Origin: Ehretia macrophylla | Lineage: Eukaryota > Streptophyta > Magnoliopsida > Boraginales > Ehretiaceae | Assembly: GCA_037974665.1 (NCBI GenBank) | Contig: CM075773.1 | Span: forward strand, 64,138,763 to 64,202,762 | Reading direction: 5' to 3' | Length of the DNA: 64,000 bases | In this document: piece after piece, positions 34,371 to 46,690 of the stretch | Position numbering within the stretch: position 1 is the first letter of the stretch | Layout: each line of letters starts with the position of its first letter | Notes under the pieces: model-generated | Databases searched by the model: none | The model's input: the letters and a program-made list of their open reading frames with translations, nothing else | Told to the model about the DNA's origin: nothing | Program-made: the position numbers and the translations under genes

Positions 34371-34668
34371 AATTTTTTTTTTTTTCATTTTCGGTTTTTT
34401 TTCTATATTTTTTATTTCACATTTTTGTTGATTTTTTTAAAAACAATTCTTGGTTTTTTTTACTTTTTATTTTATTTTTTTAATTCTTAGTTTTTTTTTA
34501 TTTTTTTGTCATTTTTGATTTTTTTTCTATATTTTATATTTCATATTTTTGTTTTTTTTATAAAAAAAAAATTCTTGGTTTTTTTTTTTCACTTTTTGTT
34601 TGAATTTTTTTATTTCTCTGTTTTTTATTTTTTCATTTTCAGTTTTTTTTTTCTATAATTTTTATTTC
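34371..34668. repeat. T-rich tandem repeat, unit about 130 bp
   Basis: Repeated order of CATTTTCGG, TTTTTTCTATATTT, TTATTTCACATTTTTG and AATTCTTGG blocks separated by poly(T), about two and a half units. Strong T bias on the plus strand. Confidence 0.75.
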
Positions 34669-35365
34669 GGTCTTCGAAGACGATAATATAATACTGGATT
34701 GCTATTTCAATTTTTTATTGTTGGGAGTTTTTAAGACTATTTTTTGAAACTTTTAAAGGATTTTTTCTTGTTCATAAGAACATTACATTCGAAGAATGAC
34801 TTAATTAGATGGAGGGAGTAGCATGCAAGTTTGAAAAAAAATACAAGTGTTTTACTGTTAATTAAACTAAAACAGTATTTAATAAACGAATTTGGTAAAA
34901 CCAAGGGGTGGTATGCATTTTACTCAATTAAAATGGTAGGATAATTTGGATTTTTATTGTTGCGGATGCAATTTCTAGCTCCTTGAAGTTACAGACTACA
35001 ACAACAAGGTAAAAGTCGAATTCCTTTAAGGAAAACGAGTGGAATAAATATTACCGATGCTAAGTTATTTGTACACTTGACGCTTCAACTAGTGATCGGG
35101 AGGGAGAATATAAGTAGAGCTTAGGAGGAACTTGCAAGGAGTCTAGGTTCCTTTTTAGCATTTCTACTACCTTAATCATTGAAGGTCGAGTTGAGTGATC
35201 TGTTTGTATGCACCACAAACTCACTATGATCATATTTCTTGCCTTCTTATTCTCTTCTTTATCGAAAATTCCATCAAATCCAAGCTCTTGGTTTAGCTCA
35301 AGTTGCTTGTAGATCCAATGTGGATAGTATATCTCACTAGTATGATCAACTCCAACATCGACATT

Positions 35366-35892
35366 TAGGGGTGTGCATGGGTCGGTTTGGAAGGTTTAAA
35401 ACATATTTTTTGACCCAAACCAACACATTCGGTTTAGAAAAATTAAAATCATAACCAACCCATACACCTCTCAAAACCACTCAAACCAAACCAATACATT
35501 TGAAGAAACCAAACCACCCAAATCAAGCCAAATCATACATTCGGTTTAACTTATAATTACAGTTGAATAAAATAATTGTATTGTAGAAATCTAAAATATA
35601 GAAGAGTTACTCATGGTATCTTTTATTTTTTTCAATGAAAGGGGAGATAGATTGAAAAAATGTGGAGGGAAGTAAAAAGTTTTCTAGATATATATGTATG
35701 TATGTATATATATGTACGGGTCGGTTTGAGTTTATGGTTTTGATTGTAAAAACCATAAACCAAACCATGTAGTCGGTTCATATGAAAATTTAAACCATAA
35801 CCAACCCAACTTTTAAAAAACCGCTAAAAATGGATTGGGTTGGGTTGGGTTAGGCGGTTTGGGCAGGTTGACGGTTTCGTTGTACACCCCTA
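35366..35892. mobile_element. hAT-type MITE inside the kinase pseudogene
   Basis: 527 bp with terminal inverted repeats TAGGGGTGTGCA / TGTACACCCCTA and perfect 8-bp target duplications TCGACATT (35358-35365 and 35893-35900). The interior is rich in GGTTTGG / CCAAACC motifs in opposite orientations and holds TATATGTATG repeats. The intact paralogue shows the empty site near 27432. No transposase. Confidence 0.92.
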
Positions 35893-37049
35893 TCGACATT
35901 CATTCTTCCTCCAACCATTTCAAGAATCATCATGTCATAACTATAATTAAACATCTGACTTATGGGAGACCCCTCCAATATTTCTGCTAACTACTTCTGG
36001 AGCAATATATCCAATTGTCCCTCGTGCACCCAATATTGATACGATACTCTTTGTCCTAGTAGATAATTTAGAAAAGCCAAAATCAGAAATTTTAGGAGAA
36101 AACTCTTCATCAAGAAGAATGTTATGCGGCTTTATGTCAAAATGCACAATTTGAGTATTACAACGACAATGTAAATACTCTAATCCTTAGGCAATGCCAA
36201 CTGCAATTTGTAAAATTGTTCTCATCCCAATTGATGATCTACCAATGATTTTTTCTCATAGATGAACTTGTTAAGAGATCCATTAGGCATGAACTCATAG
36301 ATTTTGTTGCGCTCAAAATAGAACCCAAGAAGCTTGACAATGTTAACATGAGAAGTCCTACTAATACTTGCGACCTCATTGATAAATTCTTCTCGATTTC
36401 CCTTTGTATCATTCAACATCTTCACTGCAACAAGACTACCATCACAAAATTTTCCTTTGTATACAGAACTATAGCCCCCTTCACCTAATCTGATCTTGAA
36501 AGAGCTCGTCATTTTCTTAACATCAGAATAGAGGTACCTCTTGGGAGCAAGTGAACCATAGTTCTTTAAAAAGGTTTTCCACATCTTGGTATTCGTCTAT
36601 CTTGAAACCAAAAATTTAGTATTTCCTTCTTAAACGAAAGACTACAATTGTGAGTATCGCAACTCCACAAGCAGAGGCAACTGCATTTTGTAAAGGAAAA
36701 CAAATTTACTGCAAGAATCTCGACTAACATGCATTAACAAGAATACGCTACAAATCTGTTAACCGAAGGAGTAGGTACCTGTTCCAAGAATTAGCCACAT
36801 ACGACTACGTGCACCAGGGCCTGCACCAAAATAAACCAAAAGAATGGAGAAAAAAATAAAATAGCTGGCAGGATAATGTTTAGTATCATAGAAATGAATA
36901 GTATCATCACATTTCCGTGAAAATACAAGTGCTTATACCTTTAGAGCAATATATTTGATTCAGGCTGTCAGTTAGACATTTGCCTCCTCTGTGGTAACAA
37001 TCATAACAATCATCAGAAAGATGCCACTCCATTTGTAGCGTATTCTTGT

Positions 37050-37366
37050 TAATGCATGTTAGTCGAGATTCCTGCAGTAAATTTGTTTTCCTTTACAAAA
37101 TGCAGTTGCCTCTGCTTGTGGAGTTGCGATACGCACAATTGTAGTCTTTCGTTTAAGAAGAAATGCTCAATTTTTGGTTTCAAGATAGACGAATACCACG
37201 ATGTGGAAAACCTTTTTAAAGAACTATAGTTCACTTGCTCCCAAGAGGTATCACTATTCTGATGTTAAGAAAATGACAAGCTCTTTCAAGATCAGATTAG
37301 GTGAAGAGGGCTATGGTTCTGTATATAAAGAAAAATTTCGTGATGACAGTCTTGTTGCAGTGAAAA
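37050..37366 (+). repeat. Inverted copy of the pseudogene's own exon 2-3 region
   Basis: This plus-strand stretch is the reverse complement of about 36425-36745: intron 2 end, transmembrane start, PKRYHYSDVKKMTSSFKIRLG and the P-loop up to VAVKM. On both sides the surrounding sequence is minus-strand ectodomain. The two arms differ at few positions. It is a local inverted duplication and not a second gene. Confidence 0.9.
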
Positions 37367-37795
37367 TGGATCAAAGGGTATGCTTGGCAACTGAATAATT
37401 GAGCGGCCATGTGGAGTGGCAAGAGTACTATATATAATCTGTTTCATTTGTTTACTTGTAGTATACATGGAAGCCATGGTCTTTACTCTTTACTACAATT
37501 GGTGAACTTTTCATAACCAGCAAAATAATTATATATCTAAATACTTATCTAAGCTTTGGTCACTAGAAGAGGTATATATTACATTTGAACAATGTACTGT
37601 TGGGAAAGACTGTAAATGATATTAAAGGAGCGTTTGGAAGAGAGAGATTTTTAAAACTAGAGCAATCCTTCTTATCATGCCACCAAGAATAACAGGGAGT
37701 ATATCATCTAACATTTGTAAACTAGATGTTTGTTTCTTGTAACACGCAAGTTGACTTAGAAATATTTACAAAGACTTAGCAAAGACAGCTAATAA

Positions 37796-38109
37796 GGCTA
37801 TCCTTACCAGAGGTAGTAAAATAAAAAACATACTAAATTTGGAAATTTTTAGAAACCCAAACATTATTTTTGATTTAAATATACATGGGACCCATCACTT
37901 TCACAACTTTAGAGGCAAAATGGGTCTCTAAATTACATTTGGGGTGCTAAATTTAGAGACCCAAATGTAATTTAGAGACTCATTTTACCTCAAAAGTTAT
38001 GAAAAGTGGTGGGTCCTATATATATTTAAATAAAAAATAATGTTTGGATCTTTAAAATTTTTTAAATTTAGTATGTTTTTTTATTTTACCACCTCTAATA
38101 AAGATAGCC
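37796..38109. mobile_element. Foldback MITE, PIF/Harbinger-type
   Basis: 314 bp, palindromic almost throughout, with GGCTATCCTTA at one end and AAGATAGCC at the other. TAA target duplications flank it (37793-37795 and 38110-38112). The paralogous site upstream of the intact kinase gene (about 29396) is empty. Confidence 0.88.
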
Positions 38110-38112
38110 TAA

Positions 38113-38968
38113 GTGGGGACATGTAGAAACGACTGAAGAAATTCCAACACTATTATATGAGAATAACATGAAGAAGCATATGAACAGGGTATAAAATAAA
38201 TCATCTAATATTGTAAACATCTCGGAAGTTGACTTAGAAATCTTTGCAAAGACTTGACGGAAAGACTTAGAAAAGGAGATATTATAAGCATTGGCTAGAA
38301 TTTCCATCCAAGAATTTCCTACTCACCTTCCTGATTGAGCAGCCATAAGCAGATCAGTTGACTAGTTGACTCCTCAAGTGATATTTTCACGAGAGTCATA
38401 GAAAGGTTAAATCTTGCATAAGCTTTGCATGATGAGAAAAATGAGCGGAAGTGAGATTTTTTTTTCTTTGGTATAAGTCGTACAATGTTTATTAAGAATG
38501 TCACGAATAAGAATTAATCTCGTAACTTCTCACATTTATAGCGAGAGACATACTAGTGGATTAAAAGCCGAAAGTGAGATTTGTGTCTCGTAAGACGCAA
38601 CAAAGTTCAAACAAATGAACAAATAAGAGGTATGATTTCACCTTTGTATATCACTCGTTTAATAATTGTCATTAGTGAGTGCTATCCACCCCGCCCAAAC
38701 CTGGCTGAGAGGTACACTATCATTCACTTGGAATTCGATTTTATTTTATTTTATTTTCTCAAAGCAATCCGAATTAAACACATTGAATGATAATACTTGC
38801 CAGTTTTTTTTTATCAGATCTTACCCATGCAAGGTAATAGCTATATGAATTTAGTTTTCTCAGTCTGATCATATAATCACATTGTTTATATCATATTCAA
38901 TCATTAGAACCATCACTACTTGAATCACTCAATGCACAAATTAGTAAGCACGCCATACATCAGATTCA
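38113..38968. other. Intergenic, with a repeat of kinase-upstream sequence
   Basis: 38225-38275 repeats the TTGACTTAGAAATCTTTGCAAAGACTT motif also seen at 37750-37785 and 29341-29370, so a small piece of the kinase upstream region is duplicated here. Nothing else is recognised. Confidence 0.4.
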
Positions 38969-39322
38969 AGGGCGGAGCCAGAAATTTAACGTTGGAAGAC
39001 CAATTTTTTTTTTTTTTTGTATAATGCTTTTTGCACAGTATTTTTTGAATTAATAAAAAAGACACCTAATTTTTATAATTAAGAAAAAAAAAAAGATCAA
39101 AACAAGTATAACACTAAGTACCTAAGTTATAACTATGATGACTTGAACCCACACCCTCAACATATTGGTAATTGTGACTAACCACTAAACTAACTCTATA
39201 TTTTTTAAAAAAATTAAACCTTTTTTTTTGTTTTACTTGAGCGGCCAAATCTATTTTTTCAAAAAAATTTCATTAAATATTCTCTTTTTTAGGTCGCCCC
39301 GGGCCCCACTCCCACCGCCCCT
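38969..39322. mobile_element. MITE-like element with GGGCGGAGCC ends
   Basis: Starts AGGGCGGAGCCAGAA and ends CACCGCCCCT, with T-rich and A-rich halves between. This end motif is very common in dicot non-autonomous repeats. I could not confirm a target duplication, so the superfamily is open. Confidence 0.45.
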
Positions 39323-41280
39323 GAATTCAGATTTGGTCTCAAGCACGGAAATAGCCATAAAAAATAATACATCACCTCATTATAACCATGCACGAACCGA
39401 AATAGCCATTATATCATGGGGTCTGATCGATCGGATTTTTTTTTTCTTTTTTTGTCCATTTAATTGGACAAAAACTTTCAAAAATTTCATATTTATCGGT
39501 TTCAAATCTGATTGATCGGAGTTATGCTATCACTAAGAATTAGCAGAAATTATATTTCTTTTCAACATCATCAACATTTGCTTTGACAACGAAACTAAAT
39601 TCCTTATCAGGTAACACTCTTAGGAACAGAGTAACATGCACCATATTCCTCATCTCCTGGTATTTTTATAAAATTGCATAATAAATATTGTGTTTTAAAA
39701 AATTACGTTATAAATCTTGTGTTATTAAAAACGTTACATATGATCCCTAGCCGTCCATTTTTCTATTAGTTTTAACATGGTATAGATGTAATATGCATGC
39801 CTATCAAACCCTAATTAAGTCTACATTGACGGGTAGGGAGTATCACTGTTCATTTTTCAATTTAAACAATTCCGAATAGAAATGTTAGTCAAAAATAATA
39901 ATCTTCAAGATTTATCATTTTAAAAGATGCTAAATGTTGATTTTGCAGAGTGAATTTTGAAGGAAATTAGAAAAGCCTTCACTTAAAAAAGAAAACATTT
40001 TGATTTACTTAAATTGGAGTGTGAAATGCAAATGAATCTTTCGAAAAAATTATTACTTTTCATTATTAGGAGGTGACTTAAAGTGGTAAATAAATAGTGC
40101 ATCTTATCAAAGAAGTGAGAAAGCATATTAAATATGGAGATGATAAAAAAGAGTCGATCGGGAGTGCCTAAGAAAGCCAATTAATATTCTACATTATGAA
40201 TCTTACACTAATTCAAATGGCATCCGCGCTTGACCTATTTATGTATCTCTGTTGTTTTATTTGTCAAAAAAAAATATTATATATCACCGTTTTTTTTATC
40301 ACCTCCAACGTGGTGTTCTACATGACATGTCAACTAGACAATATTTTTATTTATTTTTCTTTTTTTTAATTCTTTTTCTCTCTCTCTTAATTAATATTTA
40401 CTTAAATCTTTTTCTTTCTTTCTTTAATCATATTAAACCTAGTACAAAAACATCGATCCATAGCTTCTCTCCTCCAATAACATCTGCGTAATATCCAAGA
40501 CACCCTAATTCCCGTTTCCTTGCGGCCATTATTATTCAAAGAAGTCATATCACCACAATTCCATTACGTGCCGTAGCGTGAGCTCTCACTGAATGGCCAT
40601 GGCCTCTAACTGCTACTGGGATTGAACTGTTATATGAAACCTTTACAAGATCAGTGATATCATTCACGGATGATAAAAAACTGCAGCATGAATTTCATGG
40701 ACGAGTTTTCTGAAATCACTAGAGGCTGTTGTAATAGAACCATGATCAACACGAAGCCTAATTGCTATATCATGCAAGAGAATTATGGGATTGAATTATT
40801 AATTCCATGGCCTTAACTTGCCTATAATAGACATCAAACGGCTGAAGATTAGTAAAACAATGAAGTATGCAGGAAGATGAGATGCTTAGCCATTTTAATG
40901 GAGATATATTGTACTGTGGAAAGTCTCTGTAAGAAGAAATTGGTGATCTTGAAGAAGGAAAGATTTGTTACGATAGATAGTATATAAGCTTGTAGGTTGT
41001 ATATACCAAGGCACAGTAGGGGAACTACTCTTGAATGTGTAAGGGCTGCAACCCCATTAAATTTAAATTTTTATCTCAAAATGCGTTTTTTAAGGTATTT
41101 TTAGATTAAAAATCAATTCAATTCCCAATTAATTTTTTTAAATCTATATATAAATATTTAATTATGTGATTTAGTCCTCACTAAAAATAAATTATAGCTC
41201 CACCCCTGCCAAAGAAGACCAATTGAAAAACATCCACCCATGTGATTCCGGAAGGTAATGTTCTTGATGTTGTTGATGCC
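39323..41280. other. Intergenic, no recognised gene
   Basis: AT-rich, with T-runs at 39435 and 40290-40390. A possible MITE end (AGCTCCACCCCTGCC) at about 41200 faces a weak partner near 41043. No coding signal. Confidence 0.35.
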
Positions 41281-41308
41281 ACCCGCCGAGCTACATGTAG
41301 CTCCGGGT
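41281..41308. repeat. Perfect 16-bp palindrome within a hairpin
   Basis: GAGCTACATGTAGCTC (41288-41303) is self-complementary and is extended by ACCCG / CGGGT on either side with a two-base bulge. It could be the end of a foldback element. No partner was found. Confidence 0.6.
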
Positions 41309-41869
41309 GTACCGTTGGGGAGATTTTTTTTTTTTAAAGTTTTAGAATTAAATTTTTTAGAAGAAAAATTGTCATCCTGTATACATCCTGAGTAGTTGAG
41401 TTAGGACATGAATAATTTTTTTAAATTTCTAAGCAATAATTTTTCTCTACATCTAATGAAAGAGATTTTTTCTATTTATAAGGACTAGAGTTATTTATTT
41501 ATTTTTCCTTTTGGTATGTTATGTCACACCTATATTGAGTGGAGTCCTACTTTAAAATCTCTACATATGAATTACCAGTTACATTTTTATAATTGCTATA
41601 AAGTGTATTTTATGAGAGAAGGTATATGTCTTGAAAACTTCGCTTGTGGTATATTGTGCTTAAAGTAAGTATTGTTTAGTAATAGCATATTATGATTTGT
41701 TATCAACAAAAAAAATCATTTTATATATAAAGCCAACATTTCTTTTATAATTTATAAAAAAAAATATTATGCATAAATGAGCGCCCAACCATTAATTACT
41801 AGATTCACGCTTTAGTGCCCACCGTAACATCGGGTGCCTGATTCTGCCCCTGATTGATGCTATTATGAA

Positions 41870-44800
41870 TCCACCATATTCGAATGTCCTTGCTTCCTCC
41901 ATTGATGTTGTTGCTCCTATTATGGATCCAAATTCGGCTAATTCAAATGGCTAATATACCTAATGCTACGACTATTATGAATCCAAATGCTACGGCTAAT
42001 TAGAATGTACCTATTGCCATTATGGGTACAACACAAAATGAGATGGATACGCATTTCCCACCTCTCAACGTTGAAGATCATTTTTTGCCTCTTTAAGGTT
42101 CTTCCATCAATCAGGACGAATGCCTATTGCTTCAAATTGAAAAGCATTCTTCATGCCTAAATAAAGCACCAACCTCAACCTCAATTTTTTCCAAGCCTAG
42201 ATCATTGATGTTAAGAAAGTTTTCTCCCTCCTTTCTATGTCCCTATTGTTTCAAAAAAGTTCCAATTTCATTCTTATTGTTTAAAATTTCTTAATTTTGT
42301 CCTATTATTTCTAAAAATATTTTAAATTCGTTCCTATTGTTCAAAATTAATTAATTTAGTCCTTATTGTTTTATGAAAGAATTCAAATTCGTCTCTATCA
42401 TTTCTCAGAAAATTTCAATTTAGTTTTTAAATAATATAGACAAATTTAAAATTTTTAGAAAAATAATAGGGATGAAGTTGAAATTTTTTAGAAATAATAG
42501 AGAAATTTTAAATAATATGGATGAAATTGAAACTTTTGAGGAAACAATAAAGATGAAATTGAAAATTTTTAAATAATAGGGATGAAATTAAAACTTTTGA
42601 AGAAACAATAAGGACAAAATGTGCTATTTTCCCTTGTTCGGTGGGTCAATTTATTGGTAAACCCCTTCCCTTCTTCCTCATCAAGAATATAGTGGATTCA
42701 CAACGGAAAGACTTTGGGAAAGTTGAGATTCATTCCACGGATAATGGTCTCTTTATTTTTTGTCTTGACAATGAGGAGTCTTGTAATCTTGTTCTCGAAT
42801 AATTATGGCATGTAAATCGACCATTGCTCTTGAGAAAAAGGGAACCAGATTTACAACTAGTCAATTTCTCAAGTGAAAGAGTGTCAATGTGGCTCAAGCT
42901 CAGGATTAATGTTCTCCTCGTTCTTTGGACCCAAATTGGGCTCAGATATGTTGCTAGCACCATTGGTTTTCCTCTCCAAATGAACTCAAAAACTGCCTCA
43001 TGATTTCATCTGGGGTATGCTAGAGTTTGCATGAAAATGAATCTTAAAGAACCCCTGGCAATTGTGACATATGCCAAGCTGCCAATGGTTGAATCAAAAA
43101 ATTTGAGTTTGAATATGCTTGGAAGCCATCGAAGTGCACTTTATGCAAATTACTTGGTTACACTGCCTCAGCATATGCCCTTCCAATCTAAATCAGTCAC
43201 ACACTAAAGTAGCGATTGGTACATTGGAATGAATTTGAGTAGGAATAGAATGAGCCAAAGAATAGAATGAAACTGGGAATGGAATGAGCCAAAGAATAGA
43301 ATGAAACTGGGAATGGAATGAACTTGGGAATGAGAATAACATATTTGGTATGCTTTAAGAATTGAAGGTAGTAACATGAATAACTTGTATAATATGACAG
43401 GATTGCTATTTTATTATTATAATATTAAAAATAAAAATATATAAAAAATCGTAAATAATATAAACATAAATAATAATAATAATAAATAATAATAATAATA
43501 AAATAAAAATAATAGATAATAAATAATAATAATATTATTATTAAAATAATAATAGTAATAATAATATTTTATTATTATTATCATTATTTATTGGTATTAT
43601 TATTATTTTTTAATTTTTGTCATTATTATTTTACTTTTTTATTATTATTAGTATTTATTATTATTATTATTATTATTATTTTAATCAATGTTATTATATT
43701 ATATTTTTATATTTTTAATTATTTATTATTATTATTATCATTTTTATTTTTATTTTTTTAATTATTATTATTATTATTATTTTAATAATATTATTATTAT
43801 ACTTTTTTAATTATTATTATTTTAATTATTATTATAATTATTTAATCACTATTTTTTTGTTTTTATTATTATTTTATTTTTATTTTTATTTTCATAATAA
43901 TAATTATTATATTTTTTCGTTATTATTATTATTAGTATTGTAATTATTTATAAAAGTTATGTTATATAATATGGGTATAGTAGTTAAGTCTATTCCCAAA
44001 CACATGGGAATGAGTCATTTTCATGTATTTGGTTTGAAATGGTTATTCTCATGTATGTGGAAATGAGATTCCTTTGGGAATAAGATTCTCAAGTTCATTC
44101 CCTCATATCAAACATGAAAATTAAAATAGAATTGAGAATTCATTTTATTCTCAACTTATTTCCACATACCAAACACTGCATAAAGAGACAATTGAGCCAG
44201 AAAAGAAGCGAGCCCAACCCTAGTGGATTGATGTCCAGAAAAAGAAAAGGGAAAACATACGTCAATCTCGCCCTTCCTACTCCAAGTCCTCTTCTGGTCC
44301 CCCTGCCAAGCAATTAGCCATCCGAGTGTCTTCCAAAGCAACTAATAACAAGTTTTAGACTTTGAACAAGATTCAAGAACAATTGGAGCATCCTCAACTG
44401 TTGTGCGGTCCTTCGACCTCAGAAATGGCCTTCAAATATTACTTACCCACCCGAATGTCTTTCAAAGCACCAATAACAAGTTTGAGACTTTGAACAAGAT
44501 TCAAGAAGATTTGGAGCATCCTCAACTGCCGTGCGGTCCTTCGACTTAAAAAATAGCTGACAAAGATCATTGTTTAGAATCCATGAATTTCCTGTTACTG
44601 AGACTTCCAACTGCTCACCTTGCCAACATCCATCAGACCTCTCGGGGGCTGTTCATAACTTCCTTACTGGCATGCCCATTGATCCAGAAGAGTGCCTTCC
44701 TGGTCCACTTGCTACCACATAGTTGGAGGGCCATGTTGCTGTTTTTGCTAGTCTCTTGCCGCAATGTACTTACTCTCTTAGACTAGATTGCTCTTTGATG

Positions 44801-44890
44801 TTTCTTTGTTTCCTTTGTATTGATCGTTGACCCACCTATGTAATTTTTTTATTGTTTAATAAAATCTTTTGCTTGATGACTTAGCACAAA
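41870..44890 (+). mobile_element. LINE (L1-type) remnant: ORF1 with DUF4283, and 3' end
   Basis: 42640-43200 translates in one main frame, with stops, to a DUF4283 domain: HVNRPLLLRKREPDLQL, then WLKLRINVLLVLW, IGFPLQMNSKTAS and, after a frameshift near 43110, EYAWKPSKCTLCKLLGY, the usual lead-in to a zinc knuckle. The proline/lysine-rich ORF1 tail resumes at 44190-44330 after an inserted AT-rich element, and a piece of about 110 bp is tandemly duplicated (44317-44425, 44445-44553). The end (44800-44870) has the LINE-like TTGTTTAATAAAATCTTTTG signal. I see no endonuclease or reverse transcriptase, so ORF2 is deleted. Low-copy, heavily mutated. Confidence 0.7.
43206..44186. mobile_element. AT-rich MITE-like insertion in the LINE remnant
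   Basis: Ends are imperfect inverted repeats (ATTGGTACATTGGAATGA and the complement of TTCCACATACCAAACAC). About 500 bp of ATT/AAT repeat forms the middle. It splits LINE ORF1 sequence, so the insertion is real. Target duplication unclear; PIF/Harbinger-type ends are possible. Confidence 0.6.
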
Positions 44891-45097
44891 AAAAGAACTA
44901 ATTCAATTAGCGGTGGATTCAGAATTGAGTGGAGATAAAATTTGTATTCTTAGTAATGTAATTAGATTAAATAGCGGCTAAGAAGTGCAAATTATGAAAA
45001 TTCATTTATTAAAACTTGGAGTTAAGGCAAACATAGTGACATTAGTGGGATTACGTACAACCCCATAGCCCACCTCTTAAATCCGCCCCTAGATTCG

Positions 45098-45582
45098 TGT
45101 TAGAATATAACACTTGTCCCATATATATCGAAAAGTTAAATCTCTAAAATTGCCTTATAAGATCCTGGACTACTTAACTTGACATCAACTGATTCTAAGA
45201 TGGAAACTCAGTTATCTTAACGTAGTATTAGAGCTAGGCTCTTGTTCCAGTTTTAATCAACCTCGTATGACCCATCCCAAATTAGGTCCACTTATGTTCA
45301 ATTTTTCACGTGTGTTATGTTTCACGTATCTTCAATCTTCCATATATGTTAATCAACCATGTGTATTCAATCTTCCAAGTGTGATCCATCTCAAAATTAG
45401 GCCTACACGTGTTCAATCTTCCACGTGTGATTTCTCTCAAATAGGTCACACGTGAGGAGGAGTGTTAGAATATAACACTTGACCCATATCAGAAAATCAG
45501 AAACTCTAACGACCTTATAAGATTTTGAACTACTCTACTTAACACCAATTAATTTTAAGATGAAACCTCAAGCTTCTTAACA
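45098..45582 (+). mobile_element. TRIM (terminal-repeat retrotransposon in miniature)
   Basis: 485 bp. LTRs of 125 and 120 bp (45098-45222 and 45463-45582) both begin TGTTAGAATATAACACTTG. A diverged primer-binding site lies right after the first LTR (45223-45234) and a GGAGGAG purine tract right before the second. Perfect 5-bp target duplications ATTCG flank it (45093-45097 and 45583-45587). The interior is 240 bp, non-coding, with CACGTGTG-type repeats. The LTRs have clearly diverged. The segmental partner near 50417 lacks the insertion. Confidence 0.9.
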
Positions 45583-45735
45583 ATTCGAGTGTGGTCCATA
45601 TTCTTTCAACGAAACACTAAATAGAATATGTTTCGGAAATTACTCATATTAAGTTTAATGTTTGATGAATAGATCAACACAAATTTGAGTTTCTAATGAA
45701 ATCTAACTTAGTCTACTTTCAATTTCAATTTCTAG

Positions 45736-45850
45736 AGCATATCATACAACTACTGCACCTGCAAAGAATGGAGCAGCAAGTTTGATCTCTCACTTTGGCG
45801 GGTCTAAATCCTTTGCATTTTTGTTGGGTTTATTAATATCTGCTTTCTAG
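45736..45850 (+). pseudogene. Orphan last exon of a GPI-anchored lipid transfer protein
   Basis: Matches exon 3 of the intact gene (50596-50717): the ACTGCACCTGCAAAGAATG, TCTCACTTTGGCGGGTCT and TTGGGTTTATTAATATCTGC blocks and the TAG stop. The acceptor region is damaged (TCTAGAGC instead of TTTCAGGT) and exons 1 and 2 are absent. A remnant of the segmental duplication. Confidence 0.88.
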
Positions 45851-46690
45851 GATATGTGCTGAAGCATGTATGGGGATGCTTAAAAATGTTATGATATATG
45901 ATTCTGTATTACTTAGTCCATCAATTCTTCAAGTCTATGTGGACTTGAATGAATTTTTTTTTCTCTTACTAAATAACTTTGTGCCTGATAACACATAAAT
46001 TTTTTTAATGCTTGATCATATAATAAATTGCTCACATTGGACATCATACGAGCTGAATGTTGCGTCACCCAAAACTCAAATGAGTTTGCACGCCACTGTT
46101 GAATGAGAGTCCTTTCCAATAGCATAAATCTTGTTGGATTGTTTATACTAATAATATGTGGTTTTAGTAAATCAATGTTTCTAATTTTGTGGAATGACTT
46201 CAGTGGCTTGTACCCATCTTAGTTCACTGAAAAACTTTTAATTTAAAGGGAAGTGTTCCGAATAAAGGTTTGTTAAAATTACAACCAAAACAAAAAAAAC
46301 TAATTTTAAATTTACGTTCAATATTCCACAAAAGCTTATAGTCACAATGAGTACAAATTAACTTTTGCTCCAATTAGAATATAGGCTTTTAATAAAATTA
46401 ACTTAAAATTCAGAATTCGAAATATTTTAATTTTCAGAAAAAATATAATTAATTCTATAATATCTCTCTTTGAGAAAAGAAAAATAAAGTGAAAAATTAG
46501 GGGTCAAAGTTGATGTTCCTCTTAGACAAATGTCTCGATTGACGTCACAATAAAGGGAATAGAGAACAGAATGGATTTTATTTCCAATTCCCTCAAACTC
46601 GTTATTGTTCATTACTGAGAAACATTTTAATCCCAATTCTTATTTTGTCAAATAATTATTCCAAATCGAATCAAATGAAATATTTTCTTT

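Larger units (their letters stand above)
35060..37700 (-). pseudogene. Decayed paralogue of the LRK10-like receptor kinase
   Basis: Aligns with the intact gene at 27138-29220 and keeps its exon plan. Kinase parts lie at 35060-35365 and 35893-36640, the 42-nt second exon at 36820-36779 with good splice borders, and ectodomain pieces at 36930-37050 and 37366-37700. The P-loop (GEGGYSSVYKG) and HFDIKPHN segments survive. An in-frame TAA replaces the codon after GIA near 36188, most of the GUB_WAK exon is missing or scrambled, a MITE (35366-35892) splits the kinase domain, and an inverted copy of its own exon 2-3 region lies in exon 1 (37050-37366). It cannot make a receptor. Upstream homology runs on to about 38130. 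Confidence 0.9.
44905..46690 (+). repeat. Segmental duplication, copy 1 (partner 50090-52320)
   Basis: Once later insertions are set aside, this stretch aligns along its length with 50090-52320: a MITE-like piece, the end of an intron, the last exon of the lipid transfer protein, its 3' UTR and about 700 bp beyond. Private to this copy: the TRIM at 45098-45582. Confidence 0.85.
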
